Assembly (NCBI GenBank): GCA_934343805.1
Contig: CAKRIN010000027.1
Coordinates: 1-35,965, forward strand
Length of the DNA: 35,965 nt
DNA from: an uncultured Lachnospira sp.
GTDB taxonomy: Bacteria > Bacillota > Clostridia > Lachnospirales > Lachnospiraceae
Reading direction: 5' to 3'
Below are positions 23,639 through 31,732 of the stretch, in pieces. The notes below the pieces were generated by a model that saw only the letters and a list, made by a program, of their open reading frames with translations, made no database searches and had not been told where the DNA came from. Within the stretch, counting starts at the first letter, position 1, and the number at the start of each line of letters is the position of its first letter. Made by a program: the position numbers and the translations under genes.

Positions 23639-24703
23639 ATGAAAAAAATAGTACTTACCGGTGGTGGTACTGCCGGACATGTAACACCTAATATTGCCCT
23701 GCTTCCAAGCCTTAAGGAAGCCGGCTACGAGGTTTTCTATATTGGCTCTTATACCGGTATTGAAAAAACTCTTATTGAAGATCTTGGAATTCCTTATTAT
23801 GGTATTTCATCCGGTAAATTAAGACGATACAGAAGCCTTAAGAATCTGTCTGATCCGTTCCGTGTGCTTCATGGACTTTTTCAGGCTAAGAGACTTATGA
23901 AAAAAATTAAACCTGATATAGTATTTTCTAAGGGAGGCTTTGTATCTGTACCTGTTGTTCTTGCCGCCGGAAGCCGTCATATTCCAGTAATTATCCACGA
24001 ATCTGATATGACACCCGGCCTTGCCAACAAGATTGCCATGAGAAAAGCAACTAAGATATGCTGTAATTTCCCAGAAACTCTCAAGTACCTTCCTGATGGA
24101 AAGGCTGTTCTTACAGGTTCTCCTATCAGACAGGAGCTTCTGCTTGGCAATAAGGCTGCCGGACTTGACCTATGCAACTTTACAACGGACAAACCGATTA
24201 TTCTCGTTGTTGGCGGAAGCACTGGTGCTGTCCATGTAAATGAGGCTGTAAGAAGCATTTTACCTGAGCTTCTTAAAGATTTTCAGGTTGTTCACCTGTG
24301 TGGAAAAGGCAAGATGGACGAATCTCTCAACGGCACTCCGGGTTATATCCAGTTCGAGTACATAAGCGAGCAGATGCGTGACCTTTTTGCAATCAGTTCT
24401 ATTGTTATCTCGCGTGCGGGCGCTAATGCCATATGCGAACTGCTTGCTCTCAAGAAGCCTAATCTTCTGATTCCGCTTTCTGCTAATGCAAGCCGCGGCG
24501 ACCAGATTCTTAATGCCAATTCTTTCAAGGAGCATGGGTATTCCATGGTTCTTACCGAGGAGGATATGAATAAGGACACTTTACTTGCCGCTGTCCGTGA
24601 GCTTTACGCCAACAGACACCAGTATATCCTTAATATGGAAAAGAGCGAGCAGCAGGATTCTATTGACAAAATAATGAATTTAATTAAAGATAATAGTAAA
24701 TAA
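23639..24703 (+). CDS. murG: UDP-GlcNAc:lipid I GlcNAc transferase
   Basis: The 354-residue enzyme adds GlcNAc to lipid I to make lipid II on the inner face of the membrane. The N-terminal GGGTAGHVTPN loop (8-18), HESDMTPGLANK, GGSTGAVHVNE and SRAGANAICELLALKKPNLLIPL are typical MurG motifs. Length is normal. The start follows AGGAG. It lies outside the usual division/cell-wall cluster, 52 nt after the radical SAM gene and 18 nt before the PerR-type gene, so it is probably part of that transcript. Confidence 0.95.
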   Translation: MKKIVLTGGGTAGHVTPNIALLPSLKEAGYEVFYIGSYTGIEKTLIEDLGIPYYGISSGKLRRYRSLKNLSDPFRVLHGLFQAKRLMKKIKPDIVFSKGGFVSVPVVLAAGSRHIPVIIHESDMTPGLANKIAMRKATKICCNFPETLKYLPDGKAVLTGSPIRQELLLGNKAAGLDLCNFTTDKPIILVVGGSTGAVHVNEAVRSILPELLKDFQVVHLCGKGKMDESLNGTPGYIQFEYISEQMRDLFAISSIVISRAGANAICELLALKKPNLLIPLSANASRGDQILNANSFKEHGYSMVLTEEDMNKDTLLAAVRELYANRHQYILNMEKSEQQDSIDKIMNLIKDNSK

Positions 24704-24721
24704 TAATCCGGAGGTGATTTT

Positions 24722-25123
24722 ATGGGCGCTGTTAAACATAGCCGTCAGCGTGACGCAATCAAAACATTTCTTATGTCACGCAAAGACCACCCAACTGCCG
24801 ATGTTGTATACACATTTGTCAAAAATGATTTTCCAAGCATAAGTCTTGGAACAGTTTATAGAAACCTTTCCTTTCTTGTGGAGCATGGTGAAGCCGTTAC
24901 TGTTCCATGTGAGGACGGTTTCGTTCATTACGATGCCAATACGAAGCCGCATTTGCATTTTCAGTGCAGAAGATGCAAATGTTTAATTGATATCACCAAT
25001 CCATCTGACAATGAAATCCTTGAAAACCTCGGAGCTAATGTTTCATCACATTTTCCAGGCAAAATCGAGGCTGGTTCAGTCTGCTTCTATGGATTGTGTG
25101 AAAAATGTGCTTCGGAAAATTAA
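24722..25123 (+). CDS. perR: Fur-family regulator, PerR type
   Basis: The 133-residue protein has a winged helix (recognition segment SLGTVYRNLSFL), two structural zinc pairs (Cys82/Cys85 in CRRC and Cys126/Cys129 in CEKC), and the regulatory metal site. With an offset of 14 from Bacillus subtilis PerR, the ligands His37, Asp85, His91, His93 and Asp104 correspond to His23, Asp71, His77, His79 and Asp90, all conserved. Asp at the last position marks PerR rather than Fur. It senses peroxide by metal-catalysed oxidation of His ligands. A rubrerythrin gene follows, a known PerR target in clostridia. The start follows GGAGG. Confidence 0.88.
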   Translation: MGAVKHSRQRDAIKTFLMSRKDHPTADVVYTFVKNDFPSISLGTVYRNLSFLVEHGEAVTVPCEDGFVHYDANTKPHLHFQCRRCKCLIDITNPSDNEILENLGANVSSHFPGKIEAGSVCFYGLCEKCASEN

Positions 25124-25145
25124 CATTTTTACAAGCCAGCAAAAT

Positions 25146-25170
25146 AAAAATAGGAATCATTCCTGTTTTT
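25146..25170 (+). terminator. Terminator of the murG-perR transcript
   Basis: The stem AAAAATAGGAA/TTCCTGTTTTT has a 3-base loop, 22 nt after the perR stop. Its T run abuts the -35 box of the next promoter. Confidence 0.7.
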
Positions 25171-25171
25171 A

Positions 25172-25200
25172 TTGACAAGCTGATTTATTTCTGTTATATT
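25172..25200 (+). promoter_or_regulatory. Promoter of the rubrerythrin gene
   Basis: TTGACA (25172-25177) and TATATT (25195-25200) have a 17-bp spacer. The leader to the start codon is about 90 nt. No clear Bacillus-type PerR box was found over it. Confidence 0.75.
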
Positions 25201-25294
25201 CTAGTTACGAACTGATGAAACATTTTCAGAAGTTCCGATAAGTAGAGTTCAGGCTTATGCCTGTTATGTTTATAAACGAAAGGAGATTATTATT

Positions 25295-25840
25295 ATGAAG
25301 TATGTATGTACAGTTTGTGGTTATGTTTATGAAGGAGAATCTCTTCCAGCAGATTTCGTCTGTCCAGTATGTAAGGCCCCAGCAAGCAAATTTGCTGCCC
25401 AGACAGGAGAAAGAGAATGGGCTGCTGAGCATGTTGTTGGCGTAGCCAAGGGCGTAAGCGAGGATATCGTTGCTGATTTAAGAGCTAACTTTGAAGGTGA
25501 ATGTTCAGAAGTTGGTATGTACCTTGCTATGGCAAGAGTTGCTCACAGAGAGGGTTATCCAGAAATCGGTCTTTACTATGAGAAGGCTGCCTGGGAAGAA
25601 GCTGAGCATGCTGCTAAGTTTGCTGAACTTCTCGGTGAAGTTGTAACAGACAGCACAAAGAAGAATCTTGAGATGAGAGTTGAAGCTGAGAACGGCGCAA
25701 CAGCAGGTAAGACTGACCTTGCTAAGAGAGCTAAGGCTGCTAACCTTGACGCAATCCACGATACAGTTCATGAGATGGCAAGAGACGAGGCTAGACATGG
25801 CAAGGCATTCGAGGGACTTCTTAAGAGATATTTTGGCTAA
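25295..25840 (+). CDS. Reverse rubrerythrin (rubredoxin domain first)
   Basis: The 181-residue protein carries an N-terminal rubredoxin-like iron site (Cys5/Cys8 in CTVC and Cys23/Cys26 in CPVC) followed by a ferritin-like di-iron domain with [16 protein letters not shown] and [11 protein letters not shown]. The domain order is the reverse of classical rubrerythrin, as in the oxygen-induced clostridial proteins that act as NADH-linked peroxidases with partner reductases. An AAAGGAG site precedes the start. Its place right after perR fits peroxide defence. Confidence 0.93.
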   Translation: MKYVCTVCGYVYEGESLPADFVCPVCKAPASKFAAQTGEREWAAEHVVGVAKGVSEDIVADLRANFEGECSEVGMYLAMARVAHREGYPEIGLYYEKAAWEEAEHAAKFAELLGEVVTDSTKKNLEMRVEAENGATAGKTDLAKRAKAANLDAIHDTVHEMARDEARHGKAFEGLLKRYFG

Positions 25841-25869
25841 TTATATTACAAATAATAATTCAGATTATA

Positions 25870-25909
25870 ATAATCCCCACAACAGAAATATTGCTGTTGT
25901 GGGGATTAT
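25870..25909 (+). terminator. Terminator of the rubrerythrin gene
   Basis: A perfect 16-bp stem (ATAATCCCCACAACAG and complement) with an 8-base loop starts 30 nt past the stop and is followed after a few bases by TTTTT. Confidence 0.85.
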
Positions 25910-25931
25910 CATATGTTTTTAAATATATTTT

Positions 25932-26054
25932 CTATTTAATTACCTTAGCTGCTGACACTGTTGTTACTCCTCTCGCTATTAGTACAACTACTCCTGCTAT
26001 AACTCATATATATAATGTTTTTTTGGCTTTCCATAGATTTAATAACTTTTTCAT
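25932..26054 (-). pseudogene. Degraded copy of the surface-protein leader
   Basis: The frame reads MKKLLNLWKAKKTLYI, then an in-frame TGA at codon 17, then VIAGVVVLIARGVTT and a TAG at codon 41. This is the same membrane-anchor leader as in the genes starting at 27948 and 28948, including the upstream AAACGGGAAATG, but decayed and without a body. Confidence 0.75.
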
Positions 26055-26093
26055 TTCCCGTTTTCCTCTTATATTTTTCTGTGCTGACAATTG

Positions 26094-26257
26094 TTATTTC
26101 ATCAATTTAACATTTGATGCTAATATAACTGTTGCCTCATCATCCGGTAAAGGCTCTCATCTGATACAATATTTGCAAAAAAAGATTCTGCCTTAAGCGC
26201 TCTTACTATCAACGAATCCCCTTCTGTATCCTTAGTCGTATACCACATAAGATACAT
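26094..26257 (-). pseudogene. Frameshifted gene remnant
   Basis: One frame encodes MYLMWYTTKDTEGDSLIV onward to about SDES. A shifted frame then continues naturally with LPDDEATVILASNVKLMK and a stop. It reads like the C-terminal end of a lost protein with one frameshift, directly upstream of the leader pseudogene. The family is not recognised. Confidence 0.45.
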
Positions 26258-26277
26258 TTAGCATACTGTATCCATCA

Positions 26278-26682
26278 TTAGTAACCACCTGCACTAGATG
26301 GATCCACATACCTGACTACTAGTGCTACTATTACTAGAATTACAAATAATATACATATTCTTCCAAAAGACATATCTACCGCTTCGCTTTTCATATCGTA
26401 TGCCTTATCATTTTCCTTGTCGTACAATATCTTTGTATTTTTTCCAAGATCCTTTAGCGACCTATATGTTTTTCGCTGACCATCATATTCATATTCATAT
26501 ATGTATATATACCTATATCCATCCGTCGTCTCTGATAGACCAACATAATGACTATTTGTTTCCATTTTTACCGCATCCACTTCAACAAAATGTTTTGATC
26601 TCTTTTTTAACTTCAAATATTTTCTACAATTATATATTCCTATAATCAGAAATAACGCTACAAACAAATAAGCTAATATCAT
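26278..26682 (-). CDS. Two-helix membrane protein, DUF3592-like
   Basis: The 134-residue protein has a membrane helix at about residues 2-20, a central beta-rich region of about 80 residues with many Tyr residues (YRYIYIYEYEYDGQ) and the KILYDKENDKAYD segment typical of DUF3592-like proteins, and a second helix near the C terminus (ILFVILVIVALVV). The start MILAYLF follows AGGAGA; the longer reading lacks a ribosome site. It lies 17 nt after the BIG2 reading frame at 26700 and is probably co-transcribed with it. Function unknown. Confidence 0.65.
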   Translation of the reverse strand: MILAYLFVALFLIIGIYNCRKYLKLKKRSKHFVEVDAVKMETNSHYVGLSETTDGYRYIYIYEYEYDGQRKTYRSLKDLGKNTKILYDKENDKAYDMKSEAVDMSFGRICILFVILVIVALVVRYVDPSSAGGY

Positions 26683-26699
26683 ATTTAATTCTCCTACTA

Positions 26700-27948
26700 T
26701 TATTGTTCGACTACACTTACTGCACATTCACAACTATATTTTCCATCATTAGTAACTACTTTTATTGTACAAGTTCCTATACCTGTTGCTTTGATATTTC
26801 CATTACCCACAGTAGCTATGGACATATTGGATGTTGTCCATTTTACATCTGATATGTTATATCCAACTGGGATAGATTCTATCGTTACTATCTTGTTAGC
26901 ATCTGGTTTCAACTCAATATAATAATCTGATATATCAAGTGCTACTGCGTTTAAGTTGTTTTCATTAGTCTCGTTAGCGTTTTCATTTTTCGCCGGGTTT
27001 ACTTCACTGGTTGTTTCGTCATTTATGTGTTTGGGAATTAGTGTCTCACTTTCATCAAAATCATATTTATTATCAACCATTTTTGCTTTAAGACATAATG
27101 CACTTGTTTTCTGAACAATGTCAGCTTTATATTTAATTTTAGCTTTACTTAGCAAAGATTTTCCATCTGTTCCTATTTCTACTGTAACTATAGGTACATA
27201 TAATGTTAATGATGAATTAATTGACCACTTTCTTGCTACAATATAATTATCAACATTTTCTGTAACAGAAGTTTCCCTTGTCAAAGACGCTTTTCCTTCT
27301 AAATCAACCTTTACAACTGCAGAAACATCTGCAATAGATAACCCAAATCCTTTTAAAACTACTTTCATCTTTGGTCCGATATAACCATCTACTGTTGCTT
27401 TTGCCTCTTTTGTTGTCTTACTTGTGCTACTAGCCTTCCATTTATTGTTTTCATAATTCATCTTAACACTATTATCTATTTCATAACTAAGCGTAATCTG
27501 TCCATCAACTCCGACATTAAGATAAAGATCTATTCCCACGCTAATAACAGGAGCTGCTGGTACAACATAATATATCTTTCCAATAAAAATTGGGATATCC
27601 CTTTCTATTTTTCCCTGAGTCTTAACACTAAGTTTAACCTTTTCTCCCATGTCTACAGAAAAGTCTTTAATACCAGAAAAAACGACTCCCTTTTTCTTAA
27701 AGTTAATCTCTGGCTTGATATATATATCAGACAATGTTAATTCTCCAGATATTACAAATGTTTCTTTCTTTTTATTATTGTCTTGAGTACCTTGTCGTCT
27801 CCTCATTAGACGCTGCTTCTTTCTTTTCCGTATGTGTATTCAGGATAATTGCTGTTGTTACTCCTCCCGCTATTATTACAACTACTCCTGCTATAACTCC
27901 TATACATAATGCTTTTTTGGCTTCCCATAGATTTAATAACTTTTTCAT
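26700..27948 (-). pseudogene. BIG2-domain surface protein, frameshifted after its membrane anchor
   Basis: The leader from 27948 encodes a membrane anchor (MKKLLNLWEAKKALCIGV, then a hydrophobic helix) and TEKKEAASNEETTR, but hits TAA at 27775 after 57 residues. The body continues in another frame as an open stretch (26700-27806, 368 codons): a long beta-rich region with Lys/Thr-rich strands, an Asn/Glu-rich linker, and a C-terminal Ig-like BIG2 domain (DISDYYIELK to AVSVVEQ). One missing base near 27789 would join them. The possible restart Met at 27806 has no ribosome site. If real, the intact product would be an anchored cell-surface protein. The frame change sits next to the edge of the 200-bp leader repeat. 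Confidence 0.7.
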
Positions 27949-27990
27949 TTCCCGTTTTCCTTTTATTTATCTTAATATTCTTCTATAGAC
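27791..27990. repeat. 200-bp leader repeat, copy 1
   Basis: This segment matches 28791-28990 with two differences (positions 27801 and 27957) and an offset of exactly 1000 bp. It covers the intergenic sequence, ribosome site, start codon and the first 50 or so codons of the membrane-anchor leader. Confidence 0.9.
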
Positions 27991-28054
27991 TGTTCGATTA
28001 CTTTTGTAAGCGTATTTTTATCTTTATTCCTCCTAATAATTTCACTCTTTCTCT

Positions 28055-28948
28055 TTATGCCTCATCATTTAAAGCATTATATGTACCTATCTGTATTTCA
28101 CGTAATACTCCGTTATCTTCAAAGTAATATCTTATAAAAATACCATCATTGCCATATTTGTAATAATAATACTTATTCTCTTCATACGGATTTCCATATC
28201 TTCTTTTCACATCTTCTTTGGTTGAAGAATCAAATATAATCCCATCATTAAATCCACTTCGAGTGATTGAACAATTCTTTGTAGCTAATGGCAATCCTAT
28301 ATCATCAATTGGATGATTTTTCCCTGCTTCCAAAAGATTTTTTAATTCTTCCCTTGTTGCTGGCATTTTATCTGTTCTAACATCTCTATATATCCATAAC
28401 TCATCCAGTATAACCCCGTCTTTTCCATGCACTACTGCTGGCGCTGGTTCTGGTGTTGGCGCTGGTGTTTCATTATTATTTCCCCCTCCGGATGTCTGAT
28501 TTCCATTTGAGCTTGTGTTTCCTGCACTCCCCGAATTATCTGTTCCTCCAGATGTGTTATTGTCGGCTGGTGCCTCATTTCCTTCATTATTCCAGCTATT
28601 ATTATTTTCAGCAGCCCCATTATCCACTGCTACTTCCTTCACCTCTGTATTTTTCTCTTCCTCAGCTTCTGAACTTTCTTCTTTGCTTTCTTCTGTTGAC
28701 TCATCCGTAGCGTTCTTTGCAGCTTCTGTCGACTCATTAGTTGAGGTCTGTGTTGTCTTATTATCTTTCTTATCTGTATCCTTTGAGTGCCTTGTCGTCT
28801 TCTCATTAGACGCTGCTTCTTTCTTTTCCGTATGTGTATTCAGGATAATTGCTGTTGTTACTCCTCCCGCTATTATTACAACTACTCCTGCTATAACTCC
28901 TATACATAATGCTTTTTTGGCTTCCCATAGATTTAATAACTTTTTCAT
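28055..28948 (-). CDS. Membrane-anchored surface protein with low-complexity stalk
   Basis: The 297-residue protein has an N-terminal anchor (MKKLLNLWEAKKALCIGV followed by a hydrophobic helix to about residue 36), a low-complexity Ser/Thr/Glu/Asn/Gly/Pro stalk at about 42-172, and a globular C-terminal domain of about 120 residues. The last part (STKEDVKRRYGNP, then a Tyr-rich strand and FEDNGVLREIQIG) resembles the BamE/SmpA-like fold, seen in many small Gram-positive exported proteins; that is a weak assignment. The start follows GGAGAACGGGAA. It shares its leader with the neighbour at 27948. It is likely exposed outside the cell, and its partner is unknown. Confidence 0.72.
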   Translation of the reverse strand: MKKLLNLWEAKKALCIGVIAGVVVIIAGGVTTAIILNTHTEKKEAASNEKTTRHSKDTDKKDNKTTQTSTNESTEAAKNATDESTEESKEESSEAEEEKNTEVKEVAVDNGAAENNNSWNNEGNEAPADNNTSGGTDNSGSAGNTSSNGNQTSGGGNNNETPAPTPEPAPAVVHGKDGVILDELWIYRDVRTDKMPATREELKNLLEAGKNHPIDDIGLPLATKNCSITRSGFNDGIIFDSSTKEDVKRRYGNPYEENKYYYYKYGNDGIFIRYYFEDNGVLREIQIGTYNALNDEA

Positions 28949-28990
28949 TTCCCGTTCTCCTTTTATTTATCTTAATATTCTTCTATAGAC
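28791..28990. repeat. 200-bp leader repeat, copy 2
   Basis: Second copy of the near-identical segment at 27791-27990, here in front of the intact 297-residue protein. Similarity falls sharply on both sides. Confidence 0.9.
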
Positions 28991-29424
28991 TATTCTGTTA
29001 CACTGATAGTACATTCTATACTATTTTTACCATCAGATGTAACTGCTTTTATTGAACAGTTTCCTGATCCAACTGCAGTAACAGTTCCATTATTTACAGA
29101 TGCTACTGATTCGTTTGATGAAACCCATTTTATATCTGATTCAGAATACCCCGATGATAATTTATCTATAGTTATAATTTTGCTAGAACCTGTTTTTAAT
29201 TCGATATAGTAATCTGATATATCCATTCCACCCGATTCATCTGTTGTAGAATTAGTTGAATCAGTACTAGTAGCTATTGGTGTTCTTTTTTCATCAGGCG
29301 GTCACTCATACAATACCTTTTCTCCAGATTTCCATATCTCTTTTTCGTATACTACAATTTTCGCCACAATTCCCAGTTTTTTTGCAAGTGTCTTCTTGTT
29401 TTCTCCAACGCTAAATATTATCTT
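28990..29424 (-). pseudogene. Remnant of a BIG2-domain surface protein
   Basis: The frame open from 29301 encodes a Ser/Thr-rich linker and then a full BIG2 domain (MDISDYYIELK to ECTISVTE), paralogous to the one ending at 26700. An in-frame TGA at 29302-29304 separates it from an upstream piece in the same frame (29302-29424, KIIFSVGENKKTLAKKLG to KVLYE). The final TAG stands where the related sequence near 27990 has CAG (VIEQSIEEY), suggesting a premature stop there too. No ribosome site precedes the Met at 29226. Confidence 0.65.
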
Positions 29425-29461
29425 TTATTGAGCACTCACACGAATCATCAATATTATCTAA

Positions 29462-29748
29462 TCATGAAAACTGCAGTTCTCTTGCCTTATCAACCACATT
29501 TTGTGCTTCCTCGTTATGCACTGGTGTATTAAGCTTTGTATATGTATATTCATTAACTGTCTCCTTGCCTACATATAGAGAAAAGTTAACCTGGTATATA
29601 TTCTTTGTCGTCCTGTATGCAACAATATATCTCTCGCCATTTCCGATATTATCTTTAGCATAAAGACATATGCTTTTCCCCCTGTTATGATATCCATTTC
29701 ATCATCAATCTTTAATGCAAATCCATTTTCACCTAATTTTCTTATCAT
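29462..29748 (-). pseudogene. Frameshifted small gene of unknown family
   Basis: Two frames join to a protein of about 95 residues: MIRKLGENGFALKIDDEM through TGGKAY in one frame, then LYAKDNIGNGERYIVAYR to VVDKARELQFS in another, ending in TGA. The length of 287 nt is one base short of a whole number of codons, consistent with a single one-base loss. No domain recognised. Confidence 0.5.
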
Positions 29749-29749
29749 T

Positions 29750-29848
29750 TTATATTTCCAATCTATCTGTTACCCAATAGACACCATTAATAGTGTGCGG
29801 TAATGTAAGTGCAAATATTCTTGTACTCTTAATCAATGATACCTGCAT
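29750..29848 (-). pseudogene. Short fragment resembling the start of an EssC-like protein
   Basis: The fragment of 32 codons (MQVSLIKSTRIFALTLPH to VYWVTDRLEI, then stop) follows a GAGGGAGAGGG stretch. The pattern of a short beta strand, TLP and a YW-x-TD motif is reminiscent of the FHA-like N terminus of some clostridial type VII secretion EssC proteins. This is a weak resemblance from memory. It may be a broken remnant or a short standalone peptide. Confidence 0.3.
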
Positions 29849-30023
29849 ATGTCATTGTCCCTCTCCCTCATTAGTATATTAATCTCAGCAATATCTGTAT
29901 TAATTAGTCACATCGCAGAGCATATCGAAATTTTATCATTACTTATTAATATAGTCAAGTAGATTTTTATTTGCAAAAGACATATACTATAGCGTTACAA
30001 TTAAAATGATATTTCTCTTCTCC

Positions 30024-30052
30024 TTGAATTCGACAACCTTAAATAGTATAAT
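30024..30052 (+). promoter_or_regulatory. Promoter of pgi
   Basis: TTGAAT (30024-30029) and TATAAT (30047-30052) have a 17-bp spacer. The leader is about 45 nt and carries AAGGAG 9 nt before the start codon. The stretch 29849-30023 otherwise shows nothing clear. Confidence 0.7.
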
Positions 30053-30105
30053 TTTGTTATAATTTATTGTGCAATTAAATATATGTAGAGAAGGAGATAT
30101 GGATT

Positions 30106-31686
30106 ATGGTTTCATGGAACAATTTAGACACACTTTCATCTTATAAGGAGTTAGCAGATGTTAAACCTGCCTGCCTTACAGCGGTTATGTCTGGTGATAA
30201 TGGCGCAGAACGCGTTAAGAATTACAGCGTACCTATGGCTGCCGGGCTTTCATATAACTACGCATCCAAGCAGGTTGATGAAAATGTGCTTGCTGCACTT
30301 GAAAAGCTTGCTGATGAAGCACAGCTTGCAGACAAGTTCAAGGCTTTATATAACGGAGAGGTTGTTAACACAGGTGAAAAAAGACTCGTTCTCCATCATA
30401 TGACAAGAGGCCAGTTAGGTGACGCTGTTGATGCTGATGGTGTTGACAAGAGAACATTTTACAAGACACAGCAGGAAAGAATTGCTGAATTCGCTAACAA
30501 GGTGCATAATGGTGAGATTACTAATGCAGCTGGCGAGAAGTTCACAACTGTTGTTCAGATTGGTATCGGCGGAAGTGACCTCGGTCCTCGCGCAATGTAC
30601 ATAGCACTTGAGAACTGGGCTAAGAAGAACAACACATTTAAGATGGAAGCCAAATTCATCAGCAATGTTGACCCTGATGACGCCGCCGCAGTGCTTGCTT
30701 CTACTGATGTTGCACATTCTATATTTGTACTTGTTTCCAAGTCAGGAACAACACTTGAGACACTTACTAACGAATCATTTGTTAAGGACGCATTAAAGAA
30801 GGCAGGACTTGATCCTTCTAAGCATATGATTGCTGTAACAAGCGAGACTTCACCACTTGCCAAGAGTGATGATTATTTAGACGCATTTTTCATGGACGAT
30901 TATATTGGTGGACGTTTCTCTTCTACTTCATCAGTTGGTGGTGCAGTATTATCACTTGCTTTCGGACCTGAAGTATTTGCAGAATTCCTTGATGGTGCTG
31001 CAGAGGAAGACAAGTTATCAGCTAATCCTGATATGCGAAAGAATCCAGAGATGTTAGATGCCCTTATCGGTGTATATGAAAGAAATGTATTAGGCTATCC
31101 TTGTACAGCCGTTCTTCCATATTCACAGGCTTTAAGCCGTTTCCCTGCTCATCTTCAGCAGCTTGATATGGAATCTAATGGTAAGTCAGTAAACAGATTT
31201 GGTGAGCCAGTTACTTATCCTACAGGACCAGTTATCTTTGGTGAGCCGGGAACTAATGGACAGCACTCATTCTATCAGCTTCTTCATCAGGGAACTGACA
31301 TTGTTCCATTACAGTTCATCGGATTTAAGAACAACCAGTTAGAAACAGATGTTACAATTCAGGACAGCACAAGCCAGCAGAAGCTTTGTGCAAATGTTGC
31401 TGCTCAGATTGTTGCATTTGCATGCGGAAAGTCAGATGAGAACCTTAACAAGAACTTCAAAGGCGGCAGACCTTCAAGCATTATTATCGGAGACAAGCTT
31501 ACTCCTAAGACACTTGGTGCTTTACTTGCCCACTTCGAGAACAAGATTATGTTCCAGGGCTTCGTATGGAATATCAACAGCTTTGACCAGGAAGGTGTCC
31601 AGCTTGGTAAAGTACTTGCCAAGAAGGTACTTGCTCATGATACAGATGGTGCTTTGAAAGTATATAGTGATTTACTTAATATCTAA
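30106..31686 (+). CDS. pgi: Glucose-6-phosphate isomerase
   Basis: The 526-residue enzyme interconverts glucose 6-phosphate and fructose 6-phosphate. Visible motifs are GIGGSDLGPRAMYIAL, VLVSKSGTTLET, the family signature GGRFSSTSSVGG and GEPGTNGQHSFYQLLHQGTD (with active-site Glu and His), and the C-terminal SFDQEGVQLGK with the Lys of the active site. It is a single gene with its own promoter and a strong terminator. Its product feeds the two PPi-type phosphofructokinases encoded elsewhere in this window. Confidence 0.96.
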   Translation: MVSWNNLDTLSSYKELADVKPACLTAVMSGDNGAERVKNYSVPMAAGLSYNYASKQVDENVLAALEKLADEAQLADKFKALYNGEVVNTGEKRLVLHHMTRGQLGDAVDADGVDKRTFYKTQQERIAEFANKVHNGEITNAAGEKFTTVVQIGIGGSDLGPRAMYIALENWAKKNNTFKMEAKFISNVDPDDAAAVLASTDVAHSIFVLVSKSGTTLETLTNESFVKDALKKAGLDPSKHMIAVTSETSPLAKSDDYLDAFFMDDYIGGRFSSTSSVGGAVLSLAFGPEVFAEFLDGAAEEDKLSANPDMRKNPEMLDALIGVYERNVLGYPCTAVLPYSQALSRFPAHLQQLDMESNGKSVNRFGEPVTYPTGPVIFGEPGTNGQHSFYQLLHQGTDIVPLQFIGFKNNQLETDVTIQDSTSQQKLCANVAAQIVAFACGKSDENLNKNFKGGRPSSIIIGDKLTPKTLGALLAHFENKIMFQGFVWNINSFDQEGVQLGKVLAKKVLAHDTDGALKVYSDLLNI

Positions 31687-31689
31687 CGA

Positions 31690-31732
31690 AAAAAGGGCAG
31701 GGACTTGAAATTTTTAAGTCCCTGCCCTTTTT
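31690..31732. terminator. Bidirectional terminator between pgi and hipT
   Basis: Perfect 17-bp arms (AAAAAGGGCAGGGACTT and complement) with a 9-base loop lie between two converging genes. The stop of the kinase gene overlaps the end of the hairpin. The minus-strand terminator of cysK at 33341 has a similar core. Confidence 0.9.

Noticed and set aside
25130..25294. Classical PerR box upstream of the rubrerythrin gene
   Set aside because: No sequence close to TTATAAT-N-ATTATAA is present; TTATATTCTAGTTAC matches only one half.
26700..27806. Treating the 368-codon BIG2 frame as an intact gene
   Set aside because: Its first Met lies inside the out-of-frame leader and has no ribosome site; the true leader is in another frame.
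28990..29226. A 78-residue stand-alone BIG2 gene
   Set aside because: There is no ribosome site, and the frame runs upstream without a start to a TGA at 29302, so it is a remnant.
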